From assembly GCF_002150765.1 (NCBI RefSeq), contig NZ_MUYM01000008.1:1-55269 (forward strand): a DNA stretch of 55,269 bases. The letters run 5' to 3'. The DNA is from Lentzea kentuckyensis (GTDB taxonomy: Bacteria > Actinomycetota > Actinomycetes > Mycobacteriales > Pseudonocardiaceae). The position numbers were made by a program, and so were the translations under genes. The notes under the pieces are model-generated. The model was given only the letters and a program-made list of their open reading frames with translations, had not been told where the DNA came from and made no database searches. Shown here one piece after another: positions 8,030 through 15,716 of this stretch (positions within the stretch are counted from its first letter, which is position 1; the number at the start of each line of letters is the position of its first letter).

Positions 8030-8660
8030 TCACCGCCGGCACCACGCAGGCCACCGCGAGCATCGCCAGCCCGAACTGGTCGCCGCCCTCCCCGGTGTGC
8101 GGCACGGCGGTGATCGCCCACGCGGCGACCCCGCCACCGACGAGCGTGATGCTCCCGAGCACCGCCGCCGCGCGTCCCTTGTACTTCGTGCGCACCGGCT
8201 CGCGGGCCGCGGCGGCGCAGTGGGTGCCCAGCGCGCCGACGATCACGCGGCTGTCCTGGGTGAGCCCGCTGAAGTGCAGCAGCCGGCCGTCGTCGAACCG
8301 GATCGTGCAGTCGAGGTCGGAGCCGGTGTAGGAGTACTCGCCGCGCTCGGCGACGTCGATCGCCCGCACCTGCTCCCACGTCCAGCTGCGCCGGGTGCCG
8401 CCCAGGACGTGCGCGATGCCGCCGTCGTAGAGCTCGATCACCTCGGGCGTGCGGGCCTTGCGCAGCAGCACCACCGCGGCGGGGCCGGCGAGCAGCAGCG
8501 GGAACGCGGCGAAGACCAGCGCGTACTGCGCGCCGCCGAGGTCGACCACGAACATCAGCGTGAGCAGCAGGGCGCTGGCCAGGGCCACGATCAGCAACAC
8601 GCGGCCCAGCACGCGTCTTCGGTCGGTGGCGACGGGATGAGAACTCAGCAGGGTGCCCAT
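7983..8660 (-). CDS. Four-helix integral membrane protein with a PH-like cytoplasmic part
   Basis: A 225-residue protein with two N-terminal hydrophobic helices (about 20-40 and 45-67), a soluble middle (70-160) with PEVIELYDGGIAHV and WTWEQVRAIDVAE, and two C-terminal helices (170-190 and 198-220). The middle part resembles bacterial PH-like membrane proteins (IELYDGGI..., W-Q-V). No enzyme motif is present. The ATG at 8660 has TAGGTT 6 nt upstream. Convergent and overlapping with the TetR gene; function unknown. Confidence 0.7.
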   Translation of the reverse strand: MGTLLSSHPVATDRRRVLGRVLLIVALASALLLTLMFVVDLGGAQYALVFAAFPLLLAGPAAVVLLRKARTPEVIELYDGGIAHVLGGTRRSWTWEQVRAIDVAERGEYSYTGSDLDCTIRFDDGRLLHFSGLTQDSRVIVGALGTHCAAAAREPVRTKYKGRAAAVLGSITLVGGGVAAWAITAVPHTGEGGDQFGLAMLAVACVVPAVISLILLISVLVTGRR

Positions 8661-8666
8661 CCGATC

Positions 8667-8672
8667 AACCTA
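8667..8672 (-). promoter_or_regulatory. -10 box TAGGTT of the membrane protein gene
   Basis: The box is 6 nt upstream of the ATG at 8660, a leaderless arrangement. Confidence 0.4.
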
Positions 8673-8695
8673 CCCAGCGGGTCTGACAGTTCGGC

Positions 8696-9394
8696 TCAGG
8701 TTCCGCCGGTCACCCGCAGGATCGCGCCCGTCGTGTACGAGGCCTCGTCCGACAGCAGCCACGCGATGGCGTTCGCGATCTCGTCGGCCTCACCAGGCCG
8801 TCCCATCGGCACGCGCCCGGCCACCCGGTCCGGGCGGTCCGGCTGGCCCGACAGCTGGTGGATGTCGGTGCGGATGGTGCCCGGCTGCACGCAGTTGACC
8901 CGGATCCCGCGCGGCGCCAGTTCCTTGGACAACCCGATGGTCATCGCGTCGACGGCGGCTTTGGTGGCGGCGTAGTGGACGTACTCGCCAGGGCTGCCCA
9001 GAGTCGCGGCGCCGGAGGAGACGTTCACGATCGAGCCGCCGCTCATCCGCCGCGACGCCTCGCGGGCCACGAAGAACGCGCCGATCACGTTGACGTCCAC
9101 GACCCGGCGCAGGTCCTCGGTGCGCAGCTCGGCCAGCGGGCCCGAGGGGGAGGTGATGCCGGCGTTGTTGACCACGCCGGTGATGTCGTCGCCGGCGGCG
9201 TCGAACAGGCGGGCCACGTCGTCCTCGTCGGAGGTGTCGGCCCGCACGGCCACGACACCGAGTTCCTTCTCCAGCAAGCGTGCCTCGTCGGCGGCCTGGC
9301 GATAGCTGATCACGACCTGGTGGCCGTCGCGCACCAGCCTGCGTGCGGTCGCGGCTCCGATACCCCGGCTTCCCCCGGTGATCACCGTTGTCAT
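8696..9394 (-). CDS. SDR family NAD(P)-dependent oxidoreductase (FabG-like)
   Basis: A 232-residue short-chain dehydrogenase. TGGSRGIG at the N-terminus binds the dinucleotide, NNAG is present, the catalytic Ser lies in VNVSSGAATLG and the YxxxK pair in YVHYAATKAAVD. QPGTIRTDIHQ is the conserved PG region. The substrate is unknown. The frame stays open far upstream, but the start is ATG 9394 since the Rossmann strand begins MTTVITGG and TAGGGT lies 7 nt before it. It is divergent from a PadR regulator 48 bp away, which probably controls it. Confidence 0.9.
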   Translation of the reverse strand: MTTVITGGSRGIGAATARRLVRDGHQVVISYRQAADEARLLEKELGVVAVRADTSDEDDVARLFDAAGDDITGVVNNAGITSPSGPLAELRTEDLRRVVDVNVIGAFFVAREASRRMSGGSIVNVSSGAATLGSPGEYVHYAATKAAVDAMTIGLSKELAPRGIRVNCVQPGTIRTDIHQLSGQPDRPDRVAGRVPMGRPGEADEIANAIAWLLSDEASYTTGAILRVTGGT

Positions 9395-9401
9395 GACGTC
9401 C

Positions 9402-9430
9402 ACCCTACCCATATATTCGGTGCCGAGTAT
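9402..9430. promoter_or_regulatory. Divergent promoter region with PadR-type operator
   Basis: TAGGGT on the minus strand (9402-9407) is the SDR -10. ATATTCGG (9413-9420) and CCGAGTAT (9423-9430) form an inverted repeat with one mismatch and a 2-nt centre. The dyad lies between the two divergent start codons (9394 and 9443), so one repressor could control both genes. Confidence 0.5.
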
Positions 9431-9442
9431 CTGGGAGCGGAT

Positions 9443-10030
9443 ATGTCGTTCAGGCGCACGAACCCCCTGGCTCTCGCGGTGCTGGCGTTGCTGTCGGAGC
9501 GGCCCATGCACCCCTACGAGATGGCGCAGACCATGCGCGAACGCCACCAGGAGGAGGTGATCAAGCTCAACTACGGCTCGCTCTACACCGTCGTCGAGTC
9601 GCTGGCCAAACACGAGCTGATCACCGCGAGCGCCACGCAGAAGTCCGGGAACCGGCCCGAGCGGACCGTCTACGCGGTCACCGCCGCGGGCACCGGCGAG
9701 CTGCACGACTGGTTGCGCGAGCTGATCGCGGTGCCGGCCAAGGAGTACCCGCGGTTCGAGGCCGGGATCTCCCTGGTCGGGCTGCTGCCGCCGGACGACG
9801 CGCTGACCGTCGTCGAGCAGCGTGAACGGGCCGTGGCCGAGCAGCTGGCCGCGCTCGCGGTGCTGCTGGAACGGCTCGCGGGCATGGGGCTGCCGCAGCT
9901 GGCGTGGATCGAGCTCGACTACCGGATGGCGATGCTGCGCGCCGAACGCGCCTGGCTGACCTGGTTCGCCACCGCCATCCGCGACGGCACCGTCGGCGGA
10001 CACGAGCACTGGGAGGACAAGCACCGATGA
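9443..10030 (+). CDS. PadR family transcriptional regulator
   Basis: A 195-residue PadR regulator. The winged HTH spans about residues 8-85 (LAVLALLSERPMHPYEMAQTM, then LNYGSLYTVVESLAK and TVYAVTAAGTGEL), and the C-terminal helical dimerisation region (Vir_act_alpha_C type) spans 95-190. PadR proteins repress neighbouring genes and release on small-molecule binding. A dyad upstream at 9413-9430 is a likely operator. The start is the ATG at 9443 after GGGAG. The next gene overlaps its stop (ATGA), so the two are co-translated. Confidence 0.9.
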   Translation: MSFRRTNPLALAVLALLSERPMHPYEMAQTMRERHQEEVIKLNYGSLYTVVESLAKHELITASATQKSGNRPERTVYAVTAAGTGELHDWLRELIAVPAKEYPRFEAGISLVGLLPPDDALTVVEQRERAVAEQLAALAVLLERLAGMGLPQLAWIELDYRMAMLRAERAWLTWFATAIRDGTVGGHEHWEDKHR

Positions 10031-10359
10031 CACGACTGCTGTTCGAGGTGAAGGGCGTGGTGCGCGCGCCGCTGGAGGACGTGCGCGAGCGGATGTTCGC
10101 CGACGCCGGGGTGTCCGGGTCGCATCGGCTGGTCGACCGGGATCAGGGCGTGATCGCGTACTGGGGCGACTGGTGGTACCGCGGTGAGGACACGCTGCAT
10201 GCCCATCCGGAGGGGGCGTTGGTCGTGCACCGCGTCTACAACATCGCCAAGCAGGGCAACTGGGCTCCCTACCTGGCGAACAAGCTGTTCATCGGTTACC
10301 GCGCGCGACTCGAGGCGGGGATGAGGGACCGGGTCGCGCAGCTGGAGGGCCGGACCTGA
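10027..10359 (+). CDS. Small SRPBCC-like protein
   Basis: A 110-residue protein starting MTRLLFEVKGVVRAPLEDV, the first-strand pattern of SRPBCC/START-like ligand-binding proteins, with VIAYWGDWWYRGEDTL and ALVVHRVYNIAKQ as further strand regions and a C-terminal helix (YRARLEAGMRDRV). The full domain is usually about 140 residues, so this is a short version. The ATG overlaps the PadR stop by 4 nt, implying translational coupling. Assignment is from overall pattern only. Confidence 0.6.
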   Translation: MTRLLFEVKGVVRAPLEDVRERMFADAGVSGSHRLVDRDQGVIAYWGDWWYRGEDTLHAHPEGALVVHRVYNIAKQGNWAPYLANKLFIGYRARLEAGMRDRVAQLEGRT

Positions 10360-10428
10360 TCACGTTTCGTCGCGACGGGTCCGGTGTAGCCGGTAAGGGT
10401 GACCTTATTCCTCACCCGAACGGCCGTA

Positions 10429-10434
10429 TAGAGT
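10429..10434 (+). promoter_or_regulatory. -10 box TAGAGT of the sucrase/ferredoxin-like gene
   Basis: TAGAGT (inside TATAGAGT) ends 6 nt before the ATG at 10441 and picks that ATG over the GTG at 10435. Confidence 0.4.
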
Positions 10435-10440
10435 GTGCAG

Positions 10441-11304
10441 ATGAGGTGCTCGATACTCTCCGACTTCGCGGGCGAACCGCTGGCCGGCACGGCCGCGACC
10501 GCGACGGCGTGGCTGTGCCTGGAGCAGCCGGGCCCGTGGGGCCGCGACGCGATCGTGGAGAGCCACCTCGACCCCGAACTCGGCGCTGAACTGCAACGCC
10601 GCGCCGCCGGCACGGGTGTGCGCATCCTGTTGATCCGCCGCCCCGGCAAGCACGCCGACCACCACCTGCCCGCGACCCGCCGCCTGTACCTGGCCTCGAC
10701 GAAGCCCGGCGCGTCGTGGCTGGAACAGGCCGACCTCACCGCCCCCGAGGAAGCCCTCGAGCTCGACTTCGAGGCCCTCGGCGCGGGCCGTTCCACCGCG
10801 TTCGGCACGCCCGTGCCCGACCCGCTGCTGCTGGTGTGCACCAACAGCAAACGCGACGTCTGCTGCGCCCTGTACGGCCGTCCGATCGCCACCGCGCTCA
10901 ACCTCTGGGAGTGCACCCACACCGGCGGGCACCGCTTCGCCCCGACCGGCGTCCTGCTGCCCACCGGTCACCTGTACGGACGACTCGACCACCAGTTGGC
11001 GCAGCGCGTCGTCACCGAGGGCATCGTCGCCGACCGGTGCCGCGGCCGTTCCTGCTTCAGCCCGCGCGGTCAGGTCGCCGAGGTCGCCGTCCGCGAGCAG
11101 CTCGGCGAGACCCGCGACGTGCTCACCGTCGTCGCCGAAACCGCCGACTCCGCGACCGTGCGACATGACGACGGCCGCGAGTGGCAGGTGGCGCTGACCG
11201 AGCAACCGGTACCGCCGCGCCCGGCCAGCTGCGGCAAGTCACCCGACATCGCGATCGCCCTGGTCGCCACCGCGATCGACGAACTGGCGCGGGTCTGCCA
11301 ATAG
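10441..11304 (+). CDS. Sucrase/ferredoxin-like (thioredoxin-like [2Fe-2S]) protein
   Basis: About 287 residues. The central domain has LLLVCTNSKRDVCCALYGRP, ECTHTGGHRFAPTGVLLP and DRCRGRSCFSP, the Cys and His pattern of the sucraseferredoxin-like family, which adopts a thioredoxin-like [2Fe-2S] ferredoxin fold. The N-terminal part begins CSILSDFAGEPLAGTA, also typical. These proteins are redox proteins of undetermined partner; the sucrase name comes from an old annotation and does not imply sugar cleavage. Monocistronic; start chosen from the -10 spacing. Confidence 0.82.
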   Translation: MRCSILSDFAGEPLAGTAATATAWLCLEQPGPWGRDAIVESHLDPELGAELQRRAAGTGVRILLIRRPGKHADHHLPATRRLYLASTKPGASWLEQADLTAPEEALELDFEALGAGRSTAFGTPVPDPLLLVCTNSKRDVCCALYGRPIATALNLWECTHTGGHRFAPTGVLLPTGHLYGRLDHQLAQRVVTEGIVADRCRGRSCFSPRGQVAEVAVREQLGETRDVLTVVAETADSATVRHDDGREWQVALTEQPVPPRPASCGKSPDIAIALVATAIDELARVCQ

Positions 11305-11315
11305 TGCCGGGCCAG

Positions 11316-11321
11316 TAAGTT
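11316..11321 (+). promoter_or_regulatory. -10 box TAAGTT of the P-loop gene
   Basis: TAAGTT ends 7 nt before the GTG at 11329, supporting that start. Confidence 0.4.
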
Positions 11322-11328
11322 CGGGCCG

Positions 11329-11850
11329 GTGCCCGCACTGATCCACCTCAACGGCCCCACCGGCGTCGGCAAGTCGACCATCGCCGCCCGCTACGCCGCC
11401 GAACACCCGAAGACGCTCAACCTCGACGCCGACGAGATCGTCCGGCTGGTCGGCGGCTGGCAGGACGATTTCTTCGGCACCGTGGGCCTGGTGCGTCCGC
11501 TCGCGCTCGCCATGGCGGCCACGCACCTGTCGTCGGGCCACGACGTCGTGATGCCGCAGCTGGTGGCCCGCCGGCCCGAACGTGACAGGTTCGCCGAGAC
11601 CGCCCACGCCGCCGGCGCGGACTACCTGGAGATCATGCTGCTCGCGCCCGCGGACGTCGCGGTGCGCCGGTTCCAGGGCCGTGATCACCACATCGACGGC
11701 GCGGTCGAGGCGCTGGGCGGAGCGGCGATGATCCGCCGGATCCGCGACCAGTTCACCCGCTACCTCACGCCGGAGTCGGTGGTGATCGAGACGGGTGAGG
11801 CCGACGCCGAGCAGACCTACCAGGCGGTGCTGGCGGCGCTGGGCCGGTGA
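11329..11850 (+). CDS. P-loop NTPase, small-molecule kinase-like
   Basis: A 173-residue single-domain protein. Walker A GPTGVGKST is at residues 9-17, followed by NLDADEIVRLVGG (a Walker B/substrate region as in shikimate- or gluconate-kinase-like AAA_33 proteins). A lid-type basic segment (RRFQGRDHH) and the helix MIRRIRDQFTRYL follow. The substrate is unknown; close families include zeta toxin-like and AAA_33 kinases. Start GTG. The next gene starts about 70 bp downstream. Confidence 0.75.
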   Translation: MPALIHLNGPTGVGKSTIAARYAAEHPKTLNLDADEIVRLVGGWQDDFFGTVGLVRPLALAMAATHLSSGHDVVMPQLVARRPERDRFAETAHAAGADYLEIMLLAPADVAVRRFQGRDHHIDGAVEALGGAAMIRRIRDQFTRYLTPESVVIETGEADAEQTYQAVLAALGR

Positions 11851-11904
11851 ACCCCGCGCGAACTCATGGCCTTTCGCCTCTGCGGCCGCCGCAGGGGCGG
11901 CCCC

Positions 11905-11910
11905 TAAGCT
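11905..11910 (+). promoter_or_regulatory. -10 box TAAGCT of the methyltransferase gene
   Basis: TAAGCT ends 8 nt before the ATG at 11919 and selects this start over the GTG at 11847, which overlaps the preceding gene. Confidence 0.4.
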
Positions 11911-11918
11911 TCTCCGTC

Positions 11919-12548
11919 ATGTCCGCGCCCACGCTGTCCGAGTTCGTGCTCGCCAACACGGCTCTCACACCGGTGCCCCTGGTACCCGAGGTCCTGCTGC
12001 ACAGTGCGGCCGAGGCGATGGACCTGTGGGAACTGACCCACCACGACCAGCCGCCGTTCTGGGCGTTCCCCTGGGCGGGCGGTCAGGCCCTGGCGCGGCA
12101 CCTGCTCGACCACCCCGGGCTGGTGCGCGACAAGAAGGTCTTCGACCTCGCCTCCGGCAGCGGCCTGGTCGCGATCGCCGCGGCGCTGGCCGGCGCGGAC
12201 TCGGTCACGGCCAACGACATCGACCCGCTCTCGCTCGCGGCGGTGGAGCTCAACGCGGCCGCCAACGACGTCACCGTCACGACGCTGCCCGGCGACCAGC
12301 TCGACAGCGACGCGCTCGGTGCCGACGTCGTGCTGGCCGGTGACGTCTTCTACGACGCGGAGATCACCGCGCTCATGCTGCCGTTCCTGACCAGGGCCGC
12401 GGCGCGCGGTGCGCTCGTGCTGCTCGGCGACCCGGACCGCGCGCACCTGCCGCGCGACCGGTTCCGGGCACAGGGCCGCTACGAGGTGCCGGTACCGCTC
12501 ACCCTGGAAAGCACCGAGACCCGGTCCGCGACCGTGTGGGCCATCTAG
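11919..12548 (+). CDS. Class I SAM-dependent methyltransferase (PrmA/ETF-beta lysine methyltransferase-like)
   Basis: A 209-residue enzyme. The SAM-binding motif I is KVFDLASGSGLVAIAAA, motif II is TANDIDPLSLAAVELN, and motif IV is VVLAGDVFYD. PPFWAFPWAGGQALAR before motif I is typical of the group that includes the ETF-beta lysine methyltransferase and nicotinamide N-methyltransferase-like proteins. It probably methylates a protein lysine; the target is unknown. The start is chosen from the -10 box and the domain boundary. Confidence 0.85.
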   Translation: MSAPTLSEFVLANTALTPVPLVPEVLLHSAAEAMDLWELTHHDQPPFWAFPWAGGQALARHLLDHPGLVRDKKVFDLASGSGLVAIAAALAGADSVTANDIDPLSLAAVELNAAANDVTVTTLPGDQLDSDALGADVVLAGDVFYDAEITALMLPFLTRAAARGALVLLGDPDRAHLPRDRFRAQGRYEVPVPLTLESTETRSATVWAI

Positions 12549-12607
12549 ACCCCTGCCGAACCGATACCCGTTCACTCACCCGAACCACACCAGCCCCATT
12601 TTCAGAC

Positions 12608-12624
12608 ACGCGGGGACCCCGCGT
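12608..12624. repeat. Perfect 17-bp palindrome ACGCGGGGACCCCGCGT
   Basis: Two 8-bp arms around a single A, located in the 300-bp stretch between the methyltransferase and the oxygenase. It could be a stem of a convergent terminator, although no T-run follows, or a protein-binding site. Confidence 0.5.
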
Positions 12625-12722
12625 ACGACAGAAGCGGACGAAAGGCCCCCGCGTGCCCGACGGCAGACGGGGTGGGGACTGCGGAGCGTGCTGGCCGTGC
12701 GCCGCTTCACTCGAACGAGTCT

Positions 12723-12842
12723 GCGGCGATCGAGGCCCTGGGTGGTGACCAGGTAGAACGGGTGCCCGGCGGGATCGGCGTACATCCGGTAGAACTTGAC
12801 GAGCGGCGCCGGGTCCGGGCAATCGTGCAGCTCACCGACGGA
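12723..12842 (-). pseudogene. VOC (glyoxalase-like) domain remnant with internal deletion
   Basis: In one minus-strand frame, VGELHDCPDPAPLVKFYR is followed immediately by MYADPAGHPFYLVTTQG. The first string matches the N-terminal signature of VOC/glyoxalase-like proteins (G-x-V-x-DC-x-DPx-xL-xxFY) and the second matches their C-terminal signature (Y-x-DPAGHPFCLV). About 80 residues between them are missing. There is no start codon in a sensible place; the frame runs on directly from the oxygenase stop. The remaining sequence down to the methyltransferase (12549-12722) shows no gene. Confidence 0.6.
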
Positions 12843-12848
12843 CCCCCA

Positions 12849-13772
12849 CTATCCGATCGAGATCGCCTCGAGCTTGGCCCGCAGGTACTCGCCGCCCCCG
12901 ACCTCCGGATAGCGGCCGTCGAGCGAGACGATCCGCGCGTCGGTGTCGGTGTTGTAGAAGAAGATCAGCGACACCAGGTCCTCGTCGGGGGCGGAGGCGT
13001 CCGGTGGCAGCACGCGGTGCGGGGTGGACCGCCACCGGTCGGACACCCAGCGGGCCATCAGGTCGCCGATGTTGACGGTGAAGGCGGCCGGGTCGAACGG
13101 CGCGTTCTCCCACACCCCGTCGGCGGAGCGGACCTGCAGGCCGCCGACGCCGTGCTGGCGGTCCAGGATCGTCACGGTGCCGAAATCGGTGTGCTCGCCG
13201 ATGCGGAACTGTCCCGGCCCAGCGGGCCCGACCTGCCGCAGCGGCGGGTAGTGGTTGACGTTCAACGTGTACGAGGGCCTCCGCGTGTGCCGGGTGAACA
13301 GGTCCCGCGGGGAGTCGAGCGCGACGGCGAAGATCGTCAGCAGTTCGTCGCACAGCGCCCGCTTCCGCCGCACGTACTCCGTCACGGCGCCTTCGAGGCC
13401 GGGCACCTCGGCCGGGAACACGTTGGGGCGGAAGAAGAACGCGTCACCTTCGGGGTCGTCAGAGCCGAACGCCAGCGTTTCCTTCAGGTCCGGGGGAGCC
13501 AGGCCGCCGTCGGCGCGGCCGGTGGCCTGTTCGTCCGGTGGCAGCCAGCCCCGCCCGCCGGTCCGCACCGCGTAGGCCGACTTCTGATCAGAGGGCAGGG
13601 CGAAGAACGAGCGGGTCAGCCCGCGCACCTGAGAGCGCAGCGCGTCCGGGACGCCGTGCCCGGTGATCAGCAGAAATCCCGACTCCCGCAACGCCGCGTC
13701 CACCCGCGCCGCCACCTCGGCACGCCGCGTGCCGTCGAACCACCCGGTCAAGTCCACCAGCGGAACACCCAT
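12849..13772 (-). CDS. Isopenicillin-N-synthase-like Fe(II) oxygenase with an unusual cofactor site
   Basis: A 307-residue protein. The DIOX N-terminus (GFLLITGHGVPDALR) is followed by a double-stranded beta-helix with the facial triad H194, D196 (GEHTDFGTVTIL) and H252 (STPHRVLPP). In this family a following R-x-S motif binds 2-oxoglutarate; here the segment reads DEDLVSLIFFYNTD, with Leu where the Arg is expected. Either another residue serves, the cosubstrate differs, or activity is reduced. The start ATG at 13772 has AGGAG upstream. Neighbours are a VOC remnant and a ZIP transporter; the substrate is unknown. Confidence 0.85.
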   Translation of the reverse strand: MGVPLVDLTGWFDGTRRAEVAARVDAALRESGFLLITGHGVPDALRSQVRGLTRSFFALPSDQKSAYAVRTGGRGWLPPDEQATGRADGGLAPPDLKETLAFGSDDPEGDAFFFRPNVFPAEVPGLEGAVTEYVRRKRALCDELLTIFAVALDSPRDLFTRHTRRPSYTLNVNHYPPLRQVGPAGPGQFRIGEHTDFGTVTILDRQHGVGGLQVRSADGVWENAPFDPAAFTVNIGDLMARWVSDRWRSTPHRVLPPDASAPDEDLVSLIFFYNTDTDARIVSLDGRYPEVGGGEYLRAKLEAISIG

Positions 13773-13814
13773 GGCTGCACTCCTACCGCCGCCGTGGCTC
13801 GAGCACCAGGTGAA

Positions 13815-14564
13815 CTAGCCCAACCGTTCCACCACGAAGGCCGTCAGGAACCCCGCCGTGGTGCACAGCCCGGTGTAGAGGCGGGCCCGCTCGTAGGCCT
13901 CGGGGATCATGGTGTCCGCGATCATCGCCAGGATCGCCCCGGCGGCCACCGCCGTGATCACCGCGATGAGCTGCGGCGACGCGTCGGCCAGCAGCACGTT
14001 GCCCAGCGCGGCCGACACCCCGCTCGCCACCGCGATCGCGCCCCACACCCCGAAGACGTACCCGGCCCCGCGGCCCGCCTGCTTCATGCCGGCGACGCTG
14101 GACAGTCCTTCCGGGACGTTCGAGATGACCACCGCCGCCAGCATCGTCACCCCGATCCCGCCACCACCCAGCAGCGAGACACCGAGCACCACGGACTCGG
14201 GCACGCCGTCGAGCAGCGCCCCGACCGCGATCGCCGTGCCGCTACCGGTCTGGTCCTGTTCGGACGGCTGGTTGCTGCTGCGCTTGCGGTGCCGGGCACC
14301 ACGCCGGGCCAGCAGCACGTTCGCCAGCACGTAGATCACCGCGCCGCCGAGGAACCCGGCCGAGGTGGCGAGCAGCCCGCCGTTGCGCTCCGCCTCGTCC
14401 ATCAGCTCGAACGCCGCCGCCGCGGTCAGCACGCCCGCGCCGAACGCCATCACGACGGCCACGACATCGCGCGGCACCCGCAGGAACCAGGCGACGAGCG
14501 CGCCCGCCACGAGCGCACCGCCGCCTGCCAGTCCCCACAGACCCGCTTCAACCCACTGTGACAT
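13815..14564 (-). CDS. ZIP family divalent metal transporter
   Basis: A 249-residue protein with about eight hydrophobic segments. The conserved metal-site helices appear as ALLDGVPESVVLG (helix IV) and ISNVPEGLSSV (helix V), with a short polar loop (RHRKRSSNQPSEQD) between helices III and IV. The usual HNxPEG histidine of helix IV is Asp here (LLDGVPES), as in several actinobacterial members. It probably moves Zn or a related metal across the membrane; direction is not shown. It may be co-transcribed with the epoxide hydrolase 14 bp upstream. Confidence 0.85.
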   Translation of the reverse strand: MSQWVEAGLWGLAGGGALVAGALVAWFLRVPRDVVAVVMAFGAGVLTAAAAFELMDEAERNGGLLATSAGFLGGAVIYVLANVLLARRGARHRKRSSNQPSEQDQTGSGTAIAVGALLDGVPESVVLGVSLLGGGGIGVTMLAAVVISNVPEGLSSVAGMKQAGRGAGYVFGVWGAIAVASGVSAALGNVLLADASPQLIAVITAVAAGAILAMIADTMIPEAYERARLYTGLCTTAGFLTAFVVERLG

Positions 14565-14578
14565 TTCCCGGGGATGTC

Positions 14579-15664
14579 CTAGATCTTGGCGAAGTACACC
14601 TTCAGATCATCGGCGAGCAGCTCCGGCACCTGGTGACCGGAGTAGTGACCGCCACGATCGAACTCCGACCAGTGAACCAGGTTGTGGTGATCGCGCTCGG
14701 CGAAGCGGCGGATGGTCTGGAAGTCGTTCGCGAAGATCGCCACCCCCAGCGGGAACGTCGTCGGTTCGGCCGGCACGTCCTCGCGGTGCGCGTCCTCGTA
14801 GTACAGCCGCGCCGAGGAACCCGAGGTGTTGGTGAACCAGTAGATCGACACGTTGGCCAGCAGGAAGTCCCTGGTCACGTCCGGCACACCCATCAGCTGC
14901 ATCGTCCAGGCGAGCTGACCGGCGGGGGAGTCCGCGAGCGCGAACGCGACGTTCTGCGGCCGCGCCTGCTGCAGCTTGGCGTACCCGGACAGGTTCTCGT
15001 AGAAGTTCTGCAACACCCCGAGCCGCCGGAAGTCGTCCTCGGCCAGCCCCTCCATCTCGGCCGGGTCACCAGACGGGAACGAGAAGATCTGCGTGACGTG
15101 CACCCCCGCCACGTGCTCCGCCGCGGCCCGCCCGATCTCTGGCGCGATGAGCGACCCGGCGTCGTTGCCGTGCACCCCGTACCGGTCGTAACCCAGCCGC
15201 GCCATCAACTCCGCGAACGCCCCCGCGATCCGCCCGGAGTGCCACCCGGTTCCCGTGGTCGGCCCCGAGAACCCGAAGCCCGGGATCGAGGGGATCACCA
15301 GGTGGAAGTCGCCCCGCAGGTGCTCGACGACGTCCACGAACTCCAGGATCGAGCCCGGCCAGCCGTGGATCATCAGCAACGGCAACGCGTCCGGGTTGTC
15401 GCTGCGGACATGCAGGAAGTGCACATCGGTGCCGTCGATCTCGGTGATGAACTGCGGGAACGCGTTGAGCGTGCGCTCCACGGCCCGCCAGTCGAACTCC
15501 TCGGCCCAGTACCGCGCCATCTCCCGCACGTCCTCGACCGCGTCGCCGTACCGCGACCCCGCCCCCGGCACCTGATCCGTCCACCGCGTCCGCGCCAACC
15601 GGAACCGCAGCTCCTCGACGTCCGCCTCGTCGACCGCGATGTGGAATTCCCTGATCTCCGTCAT
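14579..15664 (-). CDS. Epoxide hydrolase (EHN + alpha/beta hydrolase)
   Basis: A 361-residue protein. The N-terminal EHN domain (residues 1-100: FHIAVDEADVEELRFRLART, RWTDQVPG) is followed by an alpha/beta-hydrolase fold. HGWPGSILEF supplies the oxyanion region, GVHGNDAGSLIAPEIG contains the nucleophile Asp, and GGHYSGHQVPELL contains the catalytic His. Tyr residues in the cap would protonate the epoxide oxygen. Members open epoxides to diols in detoxification or secondary metabolism. It is divergent from a WYL regulator 52 bp away that may control it. Confidence 0.9.
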   Translation of the reverse strand: MTEIREFHIAVDEADVEELRFRLARTRWTDQVPGAGSRYGDAVEDVREMARYWAEEFDWRAVERTLNAFPQFITEIDGTDVHFLHVRSDNPDALPLLMIHGWPGSILEFVDVVEHLRGDFHLVIPSIPGFGFSGPTTGTGWHSGRIAGAFAELMARLGYDRYGVHGNDAGSLIAPEIGRAAAEHVAGVHVTQIFSFPSGDPAEMEGLAEDDFRRLGVLQNFYENLSGYAKLQQARPQNVAFALADSPAGQLAWTMQLMGVPDVTRDFLLANVSIYWFTNTSGSSARLYYEDAHREDVPAEPTTFPLGVAIFANDFQTIRRFAERDHHNLVHWSEFDRGGHYSGHQVPELLADDLKVYFAKI

Positions 15665-15670
15665 AACCCA

Positions 15671-15676
15671 AGGCTA
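15671..15676 (-). promoter_or_regulatory. -10 box TAGCCT of the epoxide hydrolase gene
   Basis: The box is 6 nt upstream of the ATG at 15664, consistent with a leaderless mRNA. Confidence 0.4.
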
Positions 15677-15702
15677 AAGGGGCTTGCGGCCAGCCTCTGT
15701 CC

Positions 15703-15708
15703 TAAAGT
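15703..15708 (+). promoter_or_regulatory. -10 box TAAAGT of the WYL regulator gene
   Basis: TAAAGT ends 8 nt before the ATG at 15717 and excludes the TTG at 15684 as start. Confidence 0.45.
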
Positions 15709-15716
15709 CTGCGGTC

